Origin: JBAUHN01 sp049680295
Lineage (GTDB): Bacteria > Pseudomonadota > Alphaproteobacteria > Rhodobacterales > Rhodobacteraceae
Direction of reading: 5' to 3'
NCBI GenBank assembly: GCA_049680295.1
Contig: JBAUHN010000309.1
Coordinates: 1 to 14,822, forward strand
Length of the DNA stretch: 14,822 nt
Part shown: positions 6,097 to 13,986 of the stretch, piece by piece
Layout: every line of letters starts with the position of its first letter
Position numbering within the stretch: the stretch's first letter is position 1
Program-made: the position numbers and the translations under genes
The notes under the pieces: model-generated
Told to the model about the DNA's origin: nothing
Seen by the model: only the letters and a program-made list of their open reading frames with translations
Databases searched by the model: none

Positions 6097-6510
6097 ATGG
6101 GTGCTCAGAACGGGAAAGACCTTTTGATCAAGGTCGATATGGCGACAAATGGTCAGTTCACGACCTTGGCAGGATTACGCGCCACGCGCGTCAGTTTCAA
6201 CGCCGAGACGATTGATGTCACGAGCCTGGAAAGCCAGGGCGGATGGCGTGAGTTACTGGCTGGTGCGGGCGTGCGGTCGGTGGCGATCAGCGGCTCTGGC
6301 GTGTTCAAGGATGCAGATACGGATGAGCGTGCGCGCCAGTTGTTTTTTGATGGCGAAGCGCCGGATTTTCAGATCGTAATCCCGGATTTTGGCATTGTTG
6401 AGGGGCCGTTTCAGGTGACCTCGATCGAATATTCGGGCAGCCACAACGGCGAGGCCACTTATGAGTTGTCGATGGCCAGTGCCGGTGCGCTGACCTTTAC
6501 GGTGGCGTGA
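6097..6510 (+). CDS. Major tail tube protein, TP901-1 family (GTA g9 homologue)
   Basis: This tube subunit stacks in rings to form the non-contractile tail. It has 137 residues, typical for the family. Visible signatures are the N-terminal GAQNGKDLLIKVD (2-14), FTTLAGLRATRVSFNAETID, VTSLESQGGWRELLAGAGVR (41-60), SGSGVFKDADTDERARQLFF and the C-terminal SIEYSGSHNGEATYELSMAS. It has its own AGGAG site and is separated from g8 by 23 nt. The next gene follows after 3 nt. Confidence 0.95.
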   Translation: MGAQNGKDLLIKVDMATNGQFTTLAGLRATRVSFNAETIDVTSLESQGGWRELLAGAGVRSVAISGSGVFKDADTDERARQLFFDGEAPDFQIVIPDFGIVEGPFQVTSIEYSGSHNGEATYELSMASAGALTFTVA

Positions 6511-6513
6511 GCT

Positions 6514-6828
6514 ATGGCCAATCCGTGGAGGGGGGATGTGGCGCTGGTGATCGACGGCCAGCGCCACGTAATGCGGTTAAGTCTTGGGGCGTTGGCCGAG
6601 CTTGAGGCGACGCTTGAGGAGCAGTCTCTGGTGGCGCTGGTGGAGCGGTTTGAGAGTAACCGATTTTCCAGCCGCGATGTGCTGGCGTTGCTGGGGGCCG
6701 GGCTTGCCGGTGGCATGTGCGATCTGACGCCGGGTGACCTGGAACATGCGCAGATTGAGGGCGGGCCGATGGCTGCGGCCCGTGCGGCGGCGGAATTGCT
6801 GGCACGGGCGTTCGTGGTGCCGGAGTGA
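6514..6828 (+). CDS. GTA gp10 family protein, likely tail assembly chaperone
   Basis: This 104-residue protein lies between tail tube and tape measure, where long-tailed phages encode tail assembly chaperones. The N-terminus NPWRGDVALVIDGQRHVMRL (about 3-22) is a beta pair; the rest is helical (LGALAELEATLEEQSLVALV, 25-44; RDVLALLGAGLAGGM, 54-68; AAARAAAELLARAF, 87-100). This resembles the GTA gp10 family, which I would class with chaperones that coat the tape measure. The start is ATG 6514, 3 nt after the g9 stop. Its stop overlaps the next start (GTGA). Confidence 0.85.
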   Translation: MANPWRGDVALVIDGQRHVMRLSLGALAELEATLEEQSLVALVERFESNRFSSRDVLALLGAGLAGGMCDLTPGDLEHAQIEGGPMAAARAAAELLARAFVVPE

Positions 6829-7013
6829 GCCAATGCTTTGATTGGCCCGCATTGATGCGCGCAGGCGTGGTGGGCCTGAGATTGGCGCCAGAGGATTTCT
6901 GGGCGCTGACACCGGCAGAGTTGCAGATAATGCTGGGCGATCCGGGACAGGCCGGGCCGCTGTTGAGCGACGGTTTGGATGCTTTGATGGCGGCCTATCC
7001 GGACAAGACATAA
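6825..7013 (+). CDS. Small tail assembly chaperone-like protein (GTA g10.1 homologue)
   Basis: The 62-residue product (rcc01693-type family) carries the characteristic DWPALMRAGVVGLRLAPEDF (6-25), WALTPAELQIMLGD (26-39) and a GLDALMAAYPD tail. It is thought to act as the second half of the tail assembly chaperone system. The start is GTG 6825, overlapping the previous stop as GTGA; there is no in-frame ATG near. It lies in the -1 frame relative to g10, recalling phages that join the two chaperone halves by frameshifting, but no clear slippery heptamer is visible and the GTGA start suffices. It is easily missed because of its size and GTG start. Confidence 0.85.
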   Translation: MSQCFDWPALMRAGVVGLRLAPEDFWALTPAELQIMLGDPGQAGPLLSDGLDALMAAYPDKT

Positions 7014-7025
7014 AGGGGTTTTGCG

Positions 7026-7685
7026 ATGGCGGATGTTGGAACATTTGACGATCTGGAGGCACGGGCGGACGGGTTGAACGAGACCTTGGGGGCCACGACG
7101 GTTCTGGTGTCGGGCTTTGACAGCGAGTTGCGCCGGATGCGGGTGTCGCTGGAAAGCACCAACAAGGATGTGGCCACGTTGGAGCGGGGTTTGAGCAAAG
7201 GGTTGCGCAAGGCCTTTGACGGTGTGGTTTTTGATGGTTTGAAACTGTCAGACGCCCTGAGCACCGTCGCGCAAAGCATGATCAACACCACATACAACGC
7301 GGCGATCAAACCGATCACCAACCACTTTGGCGGCTTGATCAGTCAGGGCGTTTCGGGTTTGGCGCAAGGTATTTTGCCCTTTGCAGATGGTGCGCCGTTC
7401 AGTCAGGGCAGGGTCATGCCGTTTGCTGCAGGTGGCGTCGTCAGTGGCACCACGCCCTTTGGGATGCGCGGCGGGATCGGTGTGATGGGCGAAGCTGGCC
7501 CCGAGGCGATCATGCCTTTGGCGCGCGGCCCGGACGGTAAGCTGGGGGTGCGCGGCGCGGGCGGTGGGGGTGCGACCATCGTGATGAACATCACCACACC
7601 GGATGTGGCCGGATTTCAACGCAGTCAGGGGCAGATCGCCGCCCAGATGAGCCGGGCTCTGGGCCGCGGTCAACGCAATCGGTAA
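7026..7685 (+). CDS. Tail tape measure protein (GTA g11 homologue)
   Basis: The tape measure sets tail length and occupies the tube lumen. At 219 residues it is very short compared with siphophage tape measures, matching the short GTA tail. The N-terminal half is helical (FDDLEARADGLNETLG, 7-22; SELRRMRVSLESTNKDVATL, about 33-52), with a central amphipathic region (LSDALSTVAQSMINTTYNAA). The C-terminal half is Gly-rich, with PFAAGGVVSGTTPFGMRGG and GVMGEAGPEAIMPLARGPDG, a motif common in tape measure C-termini. AAGGGG (7013-7018) precedes ATG 7026 by 7 nt. The order chaperones, tape measure, distal tail is standard for long-tailed phages. Confidence 0.93.
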   Translation: MADVGTFDDLEARADGLNETLGATTVLVSGFDSELRRMRVSLESTNKDVATLERGLSKGLRKAFDGVVFDGLKLSDALSTVAQSMINTTYNAAIKPITNHFGGLISQGVSGLAQGILPFADGAPFSQGRVMPFAAGGVVSGTTPFGMRGGIGVMGEAGPEAIMPLARGPDGKLGVRGAGGGGATIVMNITTPDVAGFQRSQGQIAAQMSRALGRGQRNR

Positions 7686-7701
7686 TTGGGGGAACAATCA
7701 G

Positions 7702-8334
7702 ATGGGTTTTCATGAAGTCAGATTTCCGGCCAAGCTGAGTTTTGGCTCGGTCGGCGGACCAGAGCGGCGCACGGATGTGGTGACGCTGACCAACGGGTTT
7801 GAGGAACGCAACACGCCCTGGGCGCATTCGCGCAGGCGGTATGATGCGGGTCTGGGTATGCGGTCACTGGACGATATCGAAGTGTTGATCGCATTTTTCG
7901 AGGCGCGCTTTGGCCAGATGTATGGTTTTCGCTGGAAGGATTGGTCTGATTTCAAGTCCAGTAAGGCCTCGGGTGAGATTGCCTATTTTGATCAGGTCAT
8001 CGCTGTCGGTGACGGGGTGACATCAGCGTTTCAACTGATCAAGACCTATCGGTCTGGCGTGCATGATTACATCCGCCCGATCACAAAACCGGTGGCAGGC
8101 ACGGTGCGTGTGGGGGTTGAACAGGACGAGTTGCAAGAGGGCATTGCCTATGAGGTTGATGTTGAAACTGGCGTGATCAGTTTTGCGCATCCGCCCGATC
8201 CCGACATGCAGATCACGGCCGGATATGAATTCGACGTGCCTGTGCGCTTTGACGCGGACCGCATTCAGACAAGCGTGGCCAGTTTTCAGGCAGGCGAAGT
8301 GCCCAATGTGCCAATTGTTGAGGTGCGGGTCTGA
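7702..8334 (+). CDS. Distal tail protein, DUF2460 (GTA g12 homologue)
   Basis: The 210-residue product matches the DUF2460 (TIGR02217) family: FHEVRFPAKLSFGSVGGPER (3-22), ERNTPWAHSRRRYDAGLGMR (35-54), ALIAFFEARFGQMYGFRWKDW-like block (about 60-81), and C-terminal AGYEFDVPVRFDADRI. These proteins form the ring that ends the tail tube and receives the hub and baseplate. A GGGGG purine run at 7688-7692 lies before ATG 7702. The stop TGA overlaps the next ATG by 1 nt (TGATG). Confidence 0.93.
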   Translation: MGFHEVRFPAKLSFGSVGGPERRTDVVTLTNGFEERNTPWAHSRRRYDAGLGMRSLDDIEVLIAFFEARFGQMYGFRWKDWSDFKSSKASGEIAYFDQVIAVGDGVTSAFQLIKTYRSGVHDYIRPITKPVAGTVRVGVEQDELQEGIAYEVDVETGVISFAHPPDPDMQITAGYEFDVPVRFDADRIQTSVASFQAGEVPNVPIVEVRV

Positions 8335-9221
8335 TGCCGGGGCAAAACGCAGCGCTGCGGGCGCATTTGAAAACCGGGTTGACGACGGTGTGCCATGCCT
8401 GGGCGATCAGCCGCAAAGACGGGGTTGAGTTCGGCTTTACCGATCATGATTTGGCGCTGGATTTTGACGGAATCAATTTTCGTGCGGACACCGGGCTAAG
8501 CGCGCTGGCCTTGATGCAAAGCACAGGTCTGTCGGTTGACAATTCGGAAGCATTGGGCGCGCTTAGTGATGCGTCCTTGCGCGAGGATGAGATCGAGCAG
8601 GGGCGGTTTGATGGTGCCGAGGTGCGTGCGTGGCTGGTAAATTGGGCAGACACAGATCAGCGCTGGCTGCAGTTTCGCGGCACGATTGGCGAATTGCGCC
8701 GCGCGGACGGTGGATTTCAGGCCGAACTGCGCGGGCTGACCGAAGCGTTGAACCGGCCTTTGGGGCGGATTTATCAAAAGCCGTGTACAGCGGTACTGGG
8801 CGATGCTGCATGCCGTTTTGACACGGCAACGGCCGGATATTTCAGCGATCAGACGGCGGACGGCGTGACCGATGGTCGGGAGTTCACCTGGGATGATCTG
8901 GACGGGTTTGAGCCGGGATGGTTTTCAAGAGGGCGTTTGGAGATCCTTGACGGACCGGCACGAGGGCTTTGGGGGATGATCAAACGCGATGGCTATGACG
9001 GTGCGCGCCGCAAGATAGAACTATGGGAGCCGATCCGCGCCGAGATCACGTTGGGCACCGGGATCAGATTGATTGCTGGCTGCGACAAGCGGGTTGAGAC
9101 CTGTCGATTGAAATTCAACAATTTTGTGAATTTTCAGGGGTTTCCGGATATTCCCGGCGAAGATTGGGTGATGGCGGTGCCGCGATCCTCTGGTGTCAAT
9201 TCGGGCGGGAGCCTGCGATGA
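8334..9221 (+). CDS. Tail hub protein, DUF2163 / BR0599 type (GTA g13 homologue)
   Basis: The 295-residue product has the DUF2163 N-terminal layout (HLKTGLTTVCHAWAISRKDG, 11-30; FGFTDHDLALDFDG, 33-46; LREDEIEQGRFDGAEV, 82-97) and the C-terminal BR0599 domain (LNRPLGRIYQKPCTAVLGDA, 139-158; then CDKRVETCRLKFNNFVNFQG, 250-269). It sits under the distal tail ring and links it to the peptidase and megatron. Cysteines 151, 160, 250 and 257 have the spacing C-x8-C ... C-x6-C, like the lambda gpL-type tail-tip domain that binds an iron-sulfur cluster; the fifth, Cys20, is elsewhere. Its start overlaps the g12 stop by 1 nt, and its stop overlaps the next start (ATGA). Confidence 0.93.
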   Translation: MPGQNAALRAHLKTGLTTVCHAWAISRKDGVEFGFTDHDLALDFDGINFRADTGLSALALMQSTGLSVDNSEALGALSDASLREDEIEQGRFDGAEVRAWLVNWADTDQRWLQFRGTIGELRRADGGFQAELRGLTEALNRPLGRIYQKPCTAVLGDAACRFDTATAGYFSDQTADGVTDGREFTWDDLDGFEPGWFSRGRLEILDGPARGLWGMIKRDGYDGARRKIELWEPIRAEITLGTGIRLIAGCDKRVETCRLKFNNFVNFQGFPDIPGEDWVMAVPRSSGVNSGGSLR

Positions 9222-9664
9222 CCGGGCAGGGTGAGGCCATTGTGCGGGCTGCGCGGGCGTGGATTGGTACGCCGTATTTGCACCAGTTTTCCGTCAAAGG
9301 CGCCGGGTGTGATTGTCTGGGCCTGTTACGTGGCGTGTGGCGTGATTTGCGCGGGGATGAGCCTGAATGCGTGCCGGCCTATTCGATGGACTGGTCAGAG
9401 CCGCAAGGGGATGAGCGGTTGTGGCGCGCGGCAAAAGCACATTTGGTGGTGAAACCGATTGAGAAGGCGGATGTCGGTGACATTTTACTTTTTCGCATGC
9501 GTGCCGGTGCCGTGGCCAAACATCTGGGCATCGCGGCACGTATCGATGATCCCAGCAGTTTCATTCATGCCTATTCCGGGCATGGCGTGGTCGAAAGTCC
9601 GCTGAGCGCGCCCTGGCGGCGGCGTATTGTGGCGCGATTTGAATTTCCAAAGGAGAGCATCTGA
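9218..9664 (+). CDS. NlpC/P60 family cell-wall peptidase (GTA g14 homologue)
   Basis: This papain-like amidase/endopeptidase is carried in the tail tip and probably cuts peptidoglycan stem peptides of the recipient so that DNA can pass. The 148-residue product carries the family triad: Cys33 in GAGCDCLGLLRGVW, His102 in VAKHLGIAA and a polar third residue probably His118 in FIHAYSGHGVVES. RAWIGTPYLHQ (13-23) and DVGDILLFRM (85-94) are also typical. The start ATG 9218 has GGGAG (9207-9211) 6 nt upstream and overlaps the hub stop as ATGA. The stop overlaps the megatron ATG by 1 nt. Confidence 0.94.
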   Translation: MTGQGEAIVRAARAWIGTPYLHQFSVKGAGCDCLGLLRGVWRDLRGDEPECVPAYSMDWSEPQGDERLWRAAKAHLVVKPIEKADVGDILLFRMRAGAVAKHLGIAARIDDPSSFIHAYSGHGVVESPLSAPWRRRIVARFEFPKESI

Positions 9665-12600
9665 TGGCGACGGTACTATTATCGGCAGCGGGTGCTGCGG
9701 CGGGCGGGTCAATTGGCGGGTCCCTGGCGGGATTGTCTTCGGTTGTGATTGGGCGCGCGGTTGGGGCGACGCTGGGCCGTGTTGTCGACCAACGTCTGAT
9801 GGGGCAGGGATCAGATGTGGTGGAATCTGGACGCGTCGATCGTTTTCGCCTGACCAGCGCCAGTGAGGGCGACCCGGTCAGCCAGATTTACGGGCGTATG
9901 CGTGTGGGCGGTCAGGTGATCTGGGCGTCGGATTTTGCCGAAGCGGTCAGTGTCTCGGGCGGCGGCAAGGGCGCGCCGAGCCAGCCTGAAAACCGCAACT
10001 ACAGCTACACCGTCAACCTGGCCATCGCGCTTTGCGAAGGTGAAATACAGCGGGTAGGTCGCATCTGGGCCGATGGTGAGGAAATCGCGCCGGATGATCT
10101 GAATATGCGGGTCTATAAAGGCACGGCGGAGCAACTGCCCGATCCGCTGATGGAGGCGATCGAGGGGCCGGGTTTGGTGCCTGCGTACCGTGGGACCGCC
10201 TATCTGGTGATGGAAAACCTGTTGCTGGAACGGTTCGGCAATCGGGTGCCTCAGTTTTCGTTCGAGGTGATCCGGGCAGAGCAGCCCGATGCGCCGGACG
10301 CGGACAGTGATCCGACGTTTGCCATCAAAGGGGTGGCGCTGATCCCTGGGACCGGCGAATATGGACTGGCCACGACACCGGTTTATTACACTGATGGACC
10401 GGCATCGCGCTGGAGTGCAAACGTCAATACCCCCGCCAGCAAGACCGATTTTGCCCTGTCGCTGGATGCGCTGGTCGAAGAACTGCCCAATTGCGAGGCC
10501 GCTTCCTTGGTTGTGTCGTGGTTTGGGGATGACTTGCGCTGCGGCGAATGTACGCTGCGCCCCAAGGTGGAATCCGCGCAGGTCGAAGGCGAGAATATGC
10601 CATGGCAAGTGGCCGGGCTGACACGTGCAACGGCCCAAGTGATTGCCACCGAAAACGACAGGCCAATCTATGGCGGCACCCCAACAGATACATCGGTGAT
10701 CGAGGCCATTCAGGCGATGCAGGCTGAAGGCAAGGCGGTGATGTTCTATCCGTTTGTGTTGATGGATCAATTGGACGGAAACACGTTGCCTGATCCTTAC
10801 AGCGATGCCGATACGCAGCCCAAATTACCATGGCGTGGTCGGATTACATTGTCTGAGGCCCCCGGCCGTCCGGGATCGCCGGATGGAACGGCAGCAGCCA
10901 GCGTCGAAGTGGATGCGTTTTTCGGCTCGGTGACGGCTGCGGATTTCACAGTAACAGGTAATTCAATCAACTATTCAGGTCCTGCGGAATGGAGCCTGTC
11001 ACGGTTCATTTTGCATTATGCAGCACTTTGTGCCGCTGCGGGTGGGGTCGAGGCGTTTTGCATCAGCTCTGAAATGCGCGGGCTCACGCAAATACGCGGG
11101 GCTGCGGATGAGTTTGTGGCTGTGACCCGCTTGCGCGCCCTGGCGGCGGAGGTGCGTGCTTTGGTCGGGCCCCAGACCAAAATCAGCTATGCGGCCGATT
11201 GGACTGAATATTTTGGCTATCAACCGCAGGATGGCAGCAATGACCGGCTGTTTCATCTTGATCCGCTTTGGGCGGATGACGTGGTCGATTTCATTGGCAT
11301 CGACAATTACATGCCACTGTCGGACTGGCGCAGCGGCGAAGATCATTTGGATGCAAGTGCCGGGTCGATCTATGCGTTGGATTATCTGCGGGCCAATGTG
11401 GCCGGTGGCGAGGGGTATGACTGGTATTATCATTCGCCCGAAGCCCAGGCTGCGCAGATTCGCACACCGATCGAGGATGGCGCCCATGATGAGCCGTGGG
11501 TTTACCGCTACAAGGACATTCGCAACTGGTGGTCCCAAACGCACCACGAACGGATTGATGGCGTGCGGCAGGCGGCTCCTACCGCATGGGTTCCAGGGTC
11601 CAAGCCTATCTGGTTTACCGAAATGGGCTGCGCATCTGTGGACAAAGGCACCAATGAGCCGAATAAGTTTCTCGATCAGAAATCTTCGGAAAGCAGCCTG
11701 CCTAAATATTCAAGCGGCGCGCGGGATGATCTGATCCAGATGCAATACCTGCGCGCGATGACGTCGTTTTGGAACAACCCCGACAACAACCCAACTTCGG
11801 CTGAGTATGGTGGTCCGATGGTCGATATGAACCGGGCGTTTGTCTGGGCGTGGGATGTGCGTCCCTATCCATATTTTCCCAATACACCGTCGCTTTGGAG
11901 TGATGGCGAAAACTATGCGCGCGGGCATTGGATCAACGGGCGCACGTCGGCGCGGTCTTTGGCGTCAGTCGTGGGCGAATTGTGCCGCAAGGCTGGGCTT
12001 ACCGCCTATGACACCGCCGGGCTTTTTGGCACCGTGCGTGGGTTTTCCGTGAGCGATACCAGCGACGTGCGGTCGGCTTTGCAACCGCTGATGTTGCGCT
12101 ACGCATTTGATGCGATCGAACGCGACGGGCTTTTGCAATTTCGCATGCGGGACGGCAAGGGGGCTGTGGCGCTGGATCGCAGCAGGTTGGCGGTCAGCAC
12201 GGATATGGACGGCACGGTTGAACAATCTCGGTCATCAGACGCTGAAATGGCGGGACGGGTGCGGTTGCAATTCGTGCAGGCGGACGCAAATTTTGATGTG
12301 CTGGCGGAAGAAGCAGTCCTGCCCGACGCGGCCACACATGCGGTGTCGTCTTCGGAAATCCCGATGGTGCTGACACGGGTAGAGGGTCGCCAGACTGCGG
12401 AGCGATGGTTGACCGAGGCCCGCGTCGCGCGCGATGCGATCCGGCTGGCTTTGCCGCCCTCGCAGTTGGATATCGGCGCGGGCGATGTGATCGCCCTGCC
12501 TGCCGATCAGGCCGAGACCGAAGGGCTTTACCGGATTGACCGGGTAGAGCAGGGCCATTTGCAACTGATCGAGGCGGTGCGGATTGAACCAGGTGTTTAC

Positions 12601-13590
12601 CGGCCGCTGGATATGACCGATGAGTTGGTCAATTTGCAGGCCTTTGTGCCGCCAGTGCCGGTTTTGCCGTTCTTTATGGACCTGCCGTTGATGCGCGGCG
12701 ATGAGGTGCCACACGCACCGCATATTGCGGTCACAGCTCAGCCCTGGCCGGGAACGGTGGCCGTGTATCAATCTGCAACGGACAGCAACTTCCAGCTGCA
12801 AAGCATCTTGCCGGCGAGATCGGTTATTGGGGTCACTGAAACTGCGCTGCTGCGGGCCCCTGCCGGGATATGGGACCGTGGCGAGGTGCTGCAGGTCAAG
12901 CTGACCAGCGGCACGCTGAGTGCGGTCGAAACCAATGCGCTGCTGAGCGGGGCAAATCTGGCGGCCATCGGCGATGGCAGCGCTGACCGCTGGGAAGTGT
13001 TCCAGTTTCGCGATGTGCAATTGATTGCGCCGAACACCTATTGGCTGAGCATGCGGTTGCGCGGCCAGGTGGGGTCAGACGGCATCATGCCTGACGTCTG
13101 GCCGCAAGGGTCGTGGTTTGTGCTGCTCAACGGCACCCCATCGCAACTGGATCTGAGCCCGAACCTGCGCCGGGTTGTCCAGACCTACCGGGTGGGGCCT
13201 GCCCGTCGCGCTGTTGATGATCCGTCCTATGTTGAGCAGATCCATGCGTTTGACGGGATCGGTTTGCGCCCCTACGCGCCCGCGCATTTGACCTATGACG
13301 TGATGCCCGGCGGCGATTATGCGTTTGCCTGGATTCGGCGGACAAGGATTGAGGGTGATGGCTGGGATGCGCCAGAGGTGCCTTTGGGTGAAGAGGTCGA
13401 GAGCTACCGGGTGCAGGTTCTCAAGAACGGAAACCTGCTGCGAGAGGCGCAAAGCAATCAGTCGCAATGGGAATACTCAGCCGCCATGCAAACCGAAGAC
13501 GCGGTCAGTACACCATTTGTAGTGAAGGTGGCGCAAGTGTCGGCAAGTTTTGGCGCGGGACCCGATGCGGAAATGGATGTATCAGGGTAA
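9664..13590 (+). CDS. Baseplate megatron / host-specificity protein with GTA TIM-barrel domain (g15 homologue)
   Basis: This 1308-residue protein is the largest product and forms the baseplate core beneath the hub. Residues 1-45 are Gly/Ala-rich and hydrophobic. About 60-230 resembles tail-tip hub folds (GDPVSQIYGRMRVGGQVIWA; NYSYTVNLAIALCEGEIQRV). Residues 440-740 form the GTA TIM-barrel domain: FCISSEMRGLT (465-475), ISYAADWTEYFGY, DFIGIDNYMPLSDW (542-555), KPIWFTEMGCASVDKG (647-662) and FVWAWDVRPYPYFP. The later part holds a phage-tail-3-like region (about 760-970) and an Rcc01698-like C-terminal portion (RDVQLIAPNTYWLSMRLRGQ). Glu470 and Glu653 lie where glycoside hydrolase acid/base and nucleophile residues would be; activity is inferred. 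Size and domain order are normal for the family, and the frame is intact. Confidence 0.95.
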   Translation: MATVLLSAAGAAAGGSIGGSLAGLSSVVIGRAVGATLGRVVDQRLMGQGSDVVESGRVDRFRLTSASEGDPVSQIYGRMRVGGQVIWASDFAEAVSVSGGGKGAPSQPENRNYSYTVNLAIALCEGEIQRVGRIWADGEEIAPDDLNMRVYKGTAEQLPDPLMEAIEGPGLVPAYRGTAYLVMENLLLERFGNRVPQFSFEVIRAEQPDAPDADSDPTFAIKGVALIPGTGEYGLATTPVYYTDGPASRWSANVNTPASKTDFALSLDALVEELPNCEAASLVVSWFGDDLRCGECTLRPKVESAQVEGENMPWQVAGLTRATAQVIATENDRPIYGGTPTDTSVIEAIQAMQAEGKAVMFYPFVLMDQLDGNTLPDPYSDADTQPKLPWRGRITLSEAPGRPGSPDGTAAASVEVDAFFGSVTAADFTVTGNSINYSGPAEWSLSRFILHYAALCAAAGGVEAFCISSEMRGLTQIRGAADEFVAVTRLRALAAEVRALVGPQTKISYAADWTEYFGYQPQDGSNDRLFHLDPLWADDVVDFIGIDNYMPLSDWRSGEDHLDASAGSIYALDYLRANVAGGEGYDWYYHSPEAQAAQIRTPIEDGAHDEPWVYRYKDIRNWWSQTHHERIDGVRQAAPTAWVPGSKPIWFTEMGCASVDKGTNEPNKFLDQKSSESSLPKYSSGARDDLIQMQYLRAMTSFWNNPDNNPTSAEYGGPMVDMNRAFVWAWDVRPYPYFPNTPSLWSDGENYARGHWINGRTSARSLASVVGELCRKAGLTAYDTAGLFGTVRGFSVSDTSDVRSALQPLMLRYAFDAIERDGLLQFRMRDGKGAVALDRSRLAVSTDMDGTVEQSRSSDAEMAGRVRLQFVQADANFDVLAEEAVLPDAATHAVSSSEIPMVLTRVEGRQTAERWLTEARVARDAIRLALPPSQLDIGAGDVIALPADQAETEGLYRIDRVEQGHLQLIEAVRIEPGVYRPLDMTDELVNLQAFVPPVPVLPFFMDLPLMRGDEVPHAPHIAVTAQPWPGTVAVYQSATDSNFQLQSILPARSVIGVTETALLRAPAGIWDRGEVLQVKLTSGTLSAVETNALLSGANLAAIGDGSADRWEVFQFRDVQLIAPNTYWLSMRLRGQVGSDGIMPDVWPQGSWFVLLNGTPSQLDLSPNLRRVVQTYRVGPARRAVDDPSYVEQIHAFDGIGLRPYAPAHLTYDVMPGGDYAFAWIRRTRIEGDGWDAPEVPLGEEVESYRVQVLKNGNLLREAQSNQSQWEYSAAMQTEDAVSTPFVVKVAQVSASFGAGPDAEMDVSG

Positions 13591-13904
13591 TGCGGAGTGT
13601 TTTATTGGGTGATCTGACAAATGCCGCACGGGCGATTTTGATGGTGCCTGAAGCGGACCGGCAACAGTTTTGCGCGCGCCTGTTGCAAAACGCGGATTGG
13701 GCGGATTGTTTTGGCAAAAGGTTCAGGCGACCTCATGCGGTGTGGGGGGACGGATCACTGATGTCTGCCGCGCGCAAATATCCATTGGTGGATGAGCCTA
13801 GTTTAGGTGATTTGGAGTATTGCAAAAGTCTGCATCTGGTTTTGAGTGCGTTAATTGATCGCCAATTGCAACGCAGGAAGGGTCAAGAAGCGCGACGTAT
13901 ATGA
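13590..13904 (+). CDS. Conserved hypothetical protein at the GTA operon end
   Basis: I do not recognise a function for this 104-residue protein. I believe similar small proteins occur next to GTA g15 in other Rhodobacteraceae, probably as a DUF family. It starts at ATG 13590 inside the g15 stop (TAATG), so it is probably translationally coupled to the megatron. The N-terminal half is helical (MRSVLLGDLTNAARAILMVP, 1-20; EADRQQFCARLLQNADWADC, 21-40), followed by a basic segment (GKRFRRPHAVWGDGSLMSAA, 42-61) and a C-terminal helix (LEYCKSLHLVLSALIDRQLQ, about 75-94). It has Cys at 28, 40 and 78, no signal peptide and no membrane segment. It could be a GTA assembly or regulatory accessory, or a cellular gene sharing the transcript. 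Confidence 0.75.
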   Translation: MRSVLLGDLTNAARAILMVPEADRQQFCARLLQNADWADCFGKRFRRPHAVWGDGSLMSAARKYPLVDEPSLGDLEYCKSLHLVLSALIDRQLQRRKGQEARRI

Positions 13905-13973
13905 TTTTGAAATGCACGTGATCACAGCTTTGCGTTTGGGGAATGATGCCTATATGGGATACGCTCATCCTCG

Positions 13974-13979
13974 AAAGGA
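13974..13979 (+). promoter_or_regulatory. Ribosome binding site deciding cysE start
   Basis: AAAGGA lies 7 nt before ATG 13987. Upstream in-frame starts (for example ATG 13912) lack a comparable site, and starting there would add residues not typical of CysE. Confidence 0.7.
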
Positions 13980-13986
13980 CAGTGAT

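Noticed and set aside
6780..6828. Programmed -1 frameshift joining the two chaperone genes
   Set aside because: No X_XXY_YYZ heptamer is visible near the end of the first gene, and a GTGA start overlap accounts for translation of the second.
7340..7630. Exact 9-mer CAGTCAGGG at 7340, 7400 and 7622 in the tape measure gene
   Set aside because: All three are in the same frame and encode Ser-Gln-Gly. The spacing is irregular (60 and 222 bp), so codon preference or a weak protein motif is more likely than a DNA repeat.
13907..13935. TTGAAA as a -35 element for cysE
   Set aside because: The sequence 17 nt downstream (TTGCGT) is not a plausible -10 element.
13855..13986. In-frame upstream extension of cysE, including ATG 13912, as a longer protein or leader peptide
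   Set aside because: The ribosome binding site at 13974-13979 and normal CysE length fix the start at 13987, and the extension has no run of Cys codons expected of a cysteine attenuator.
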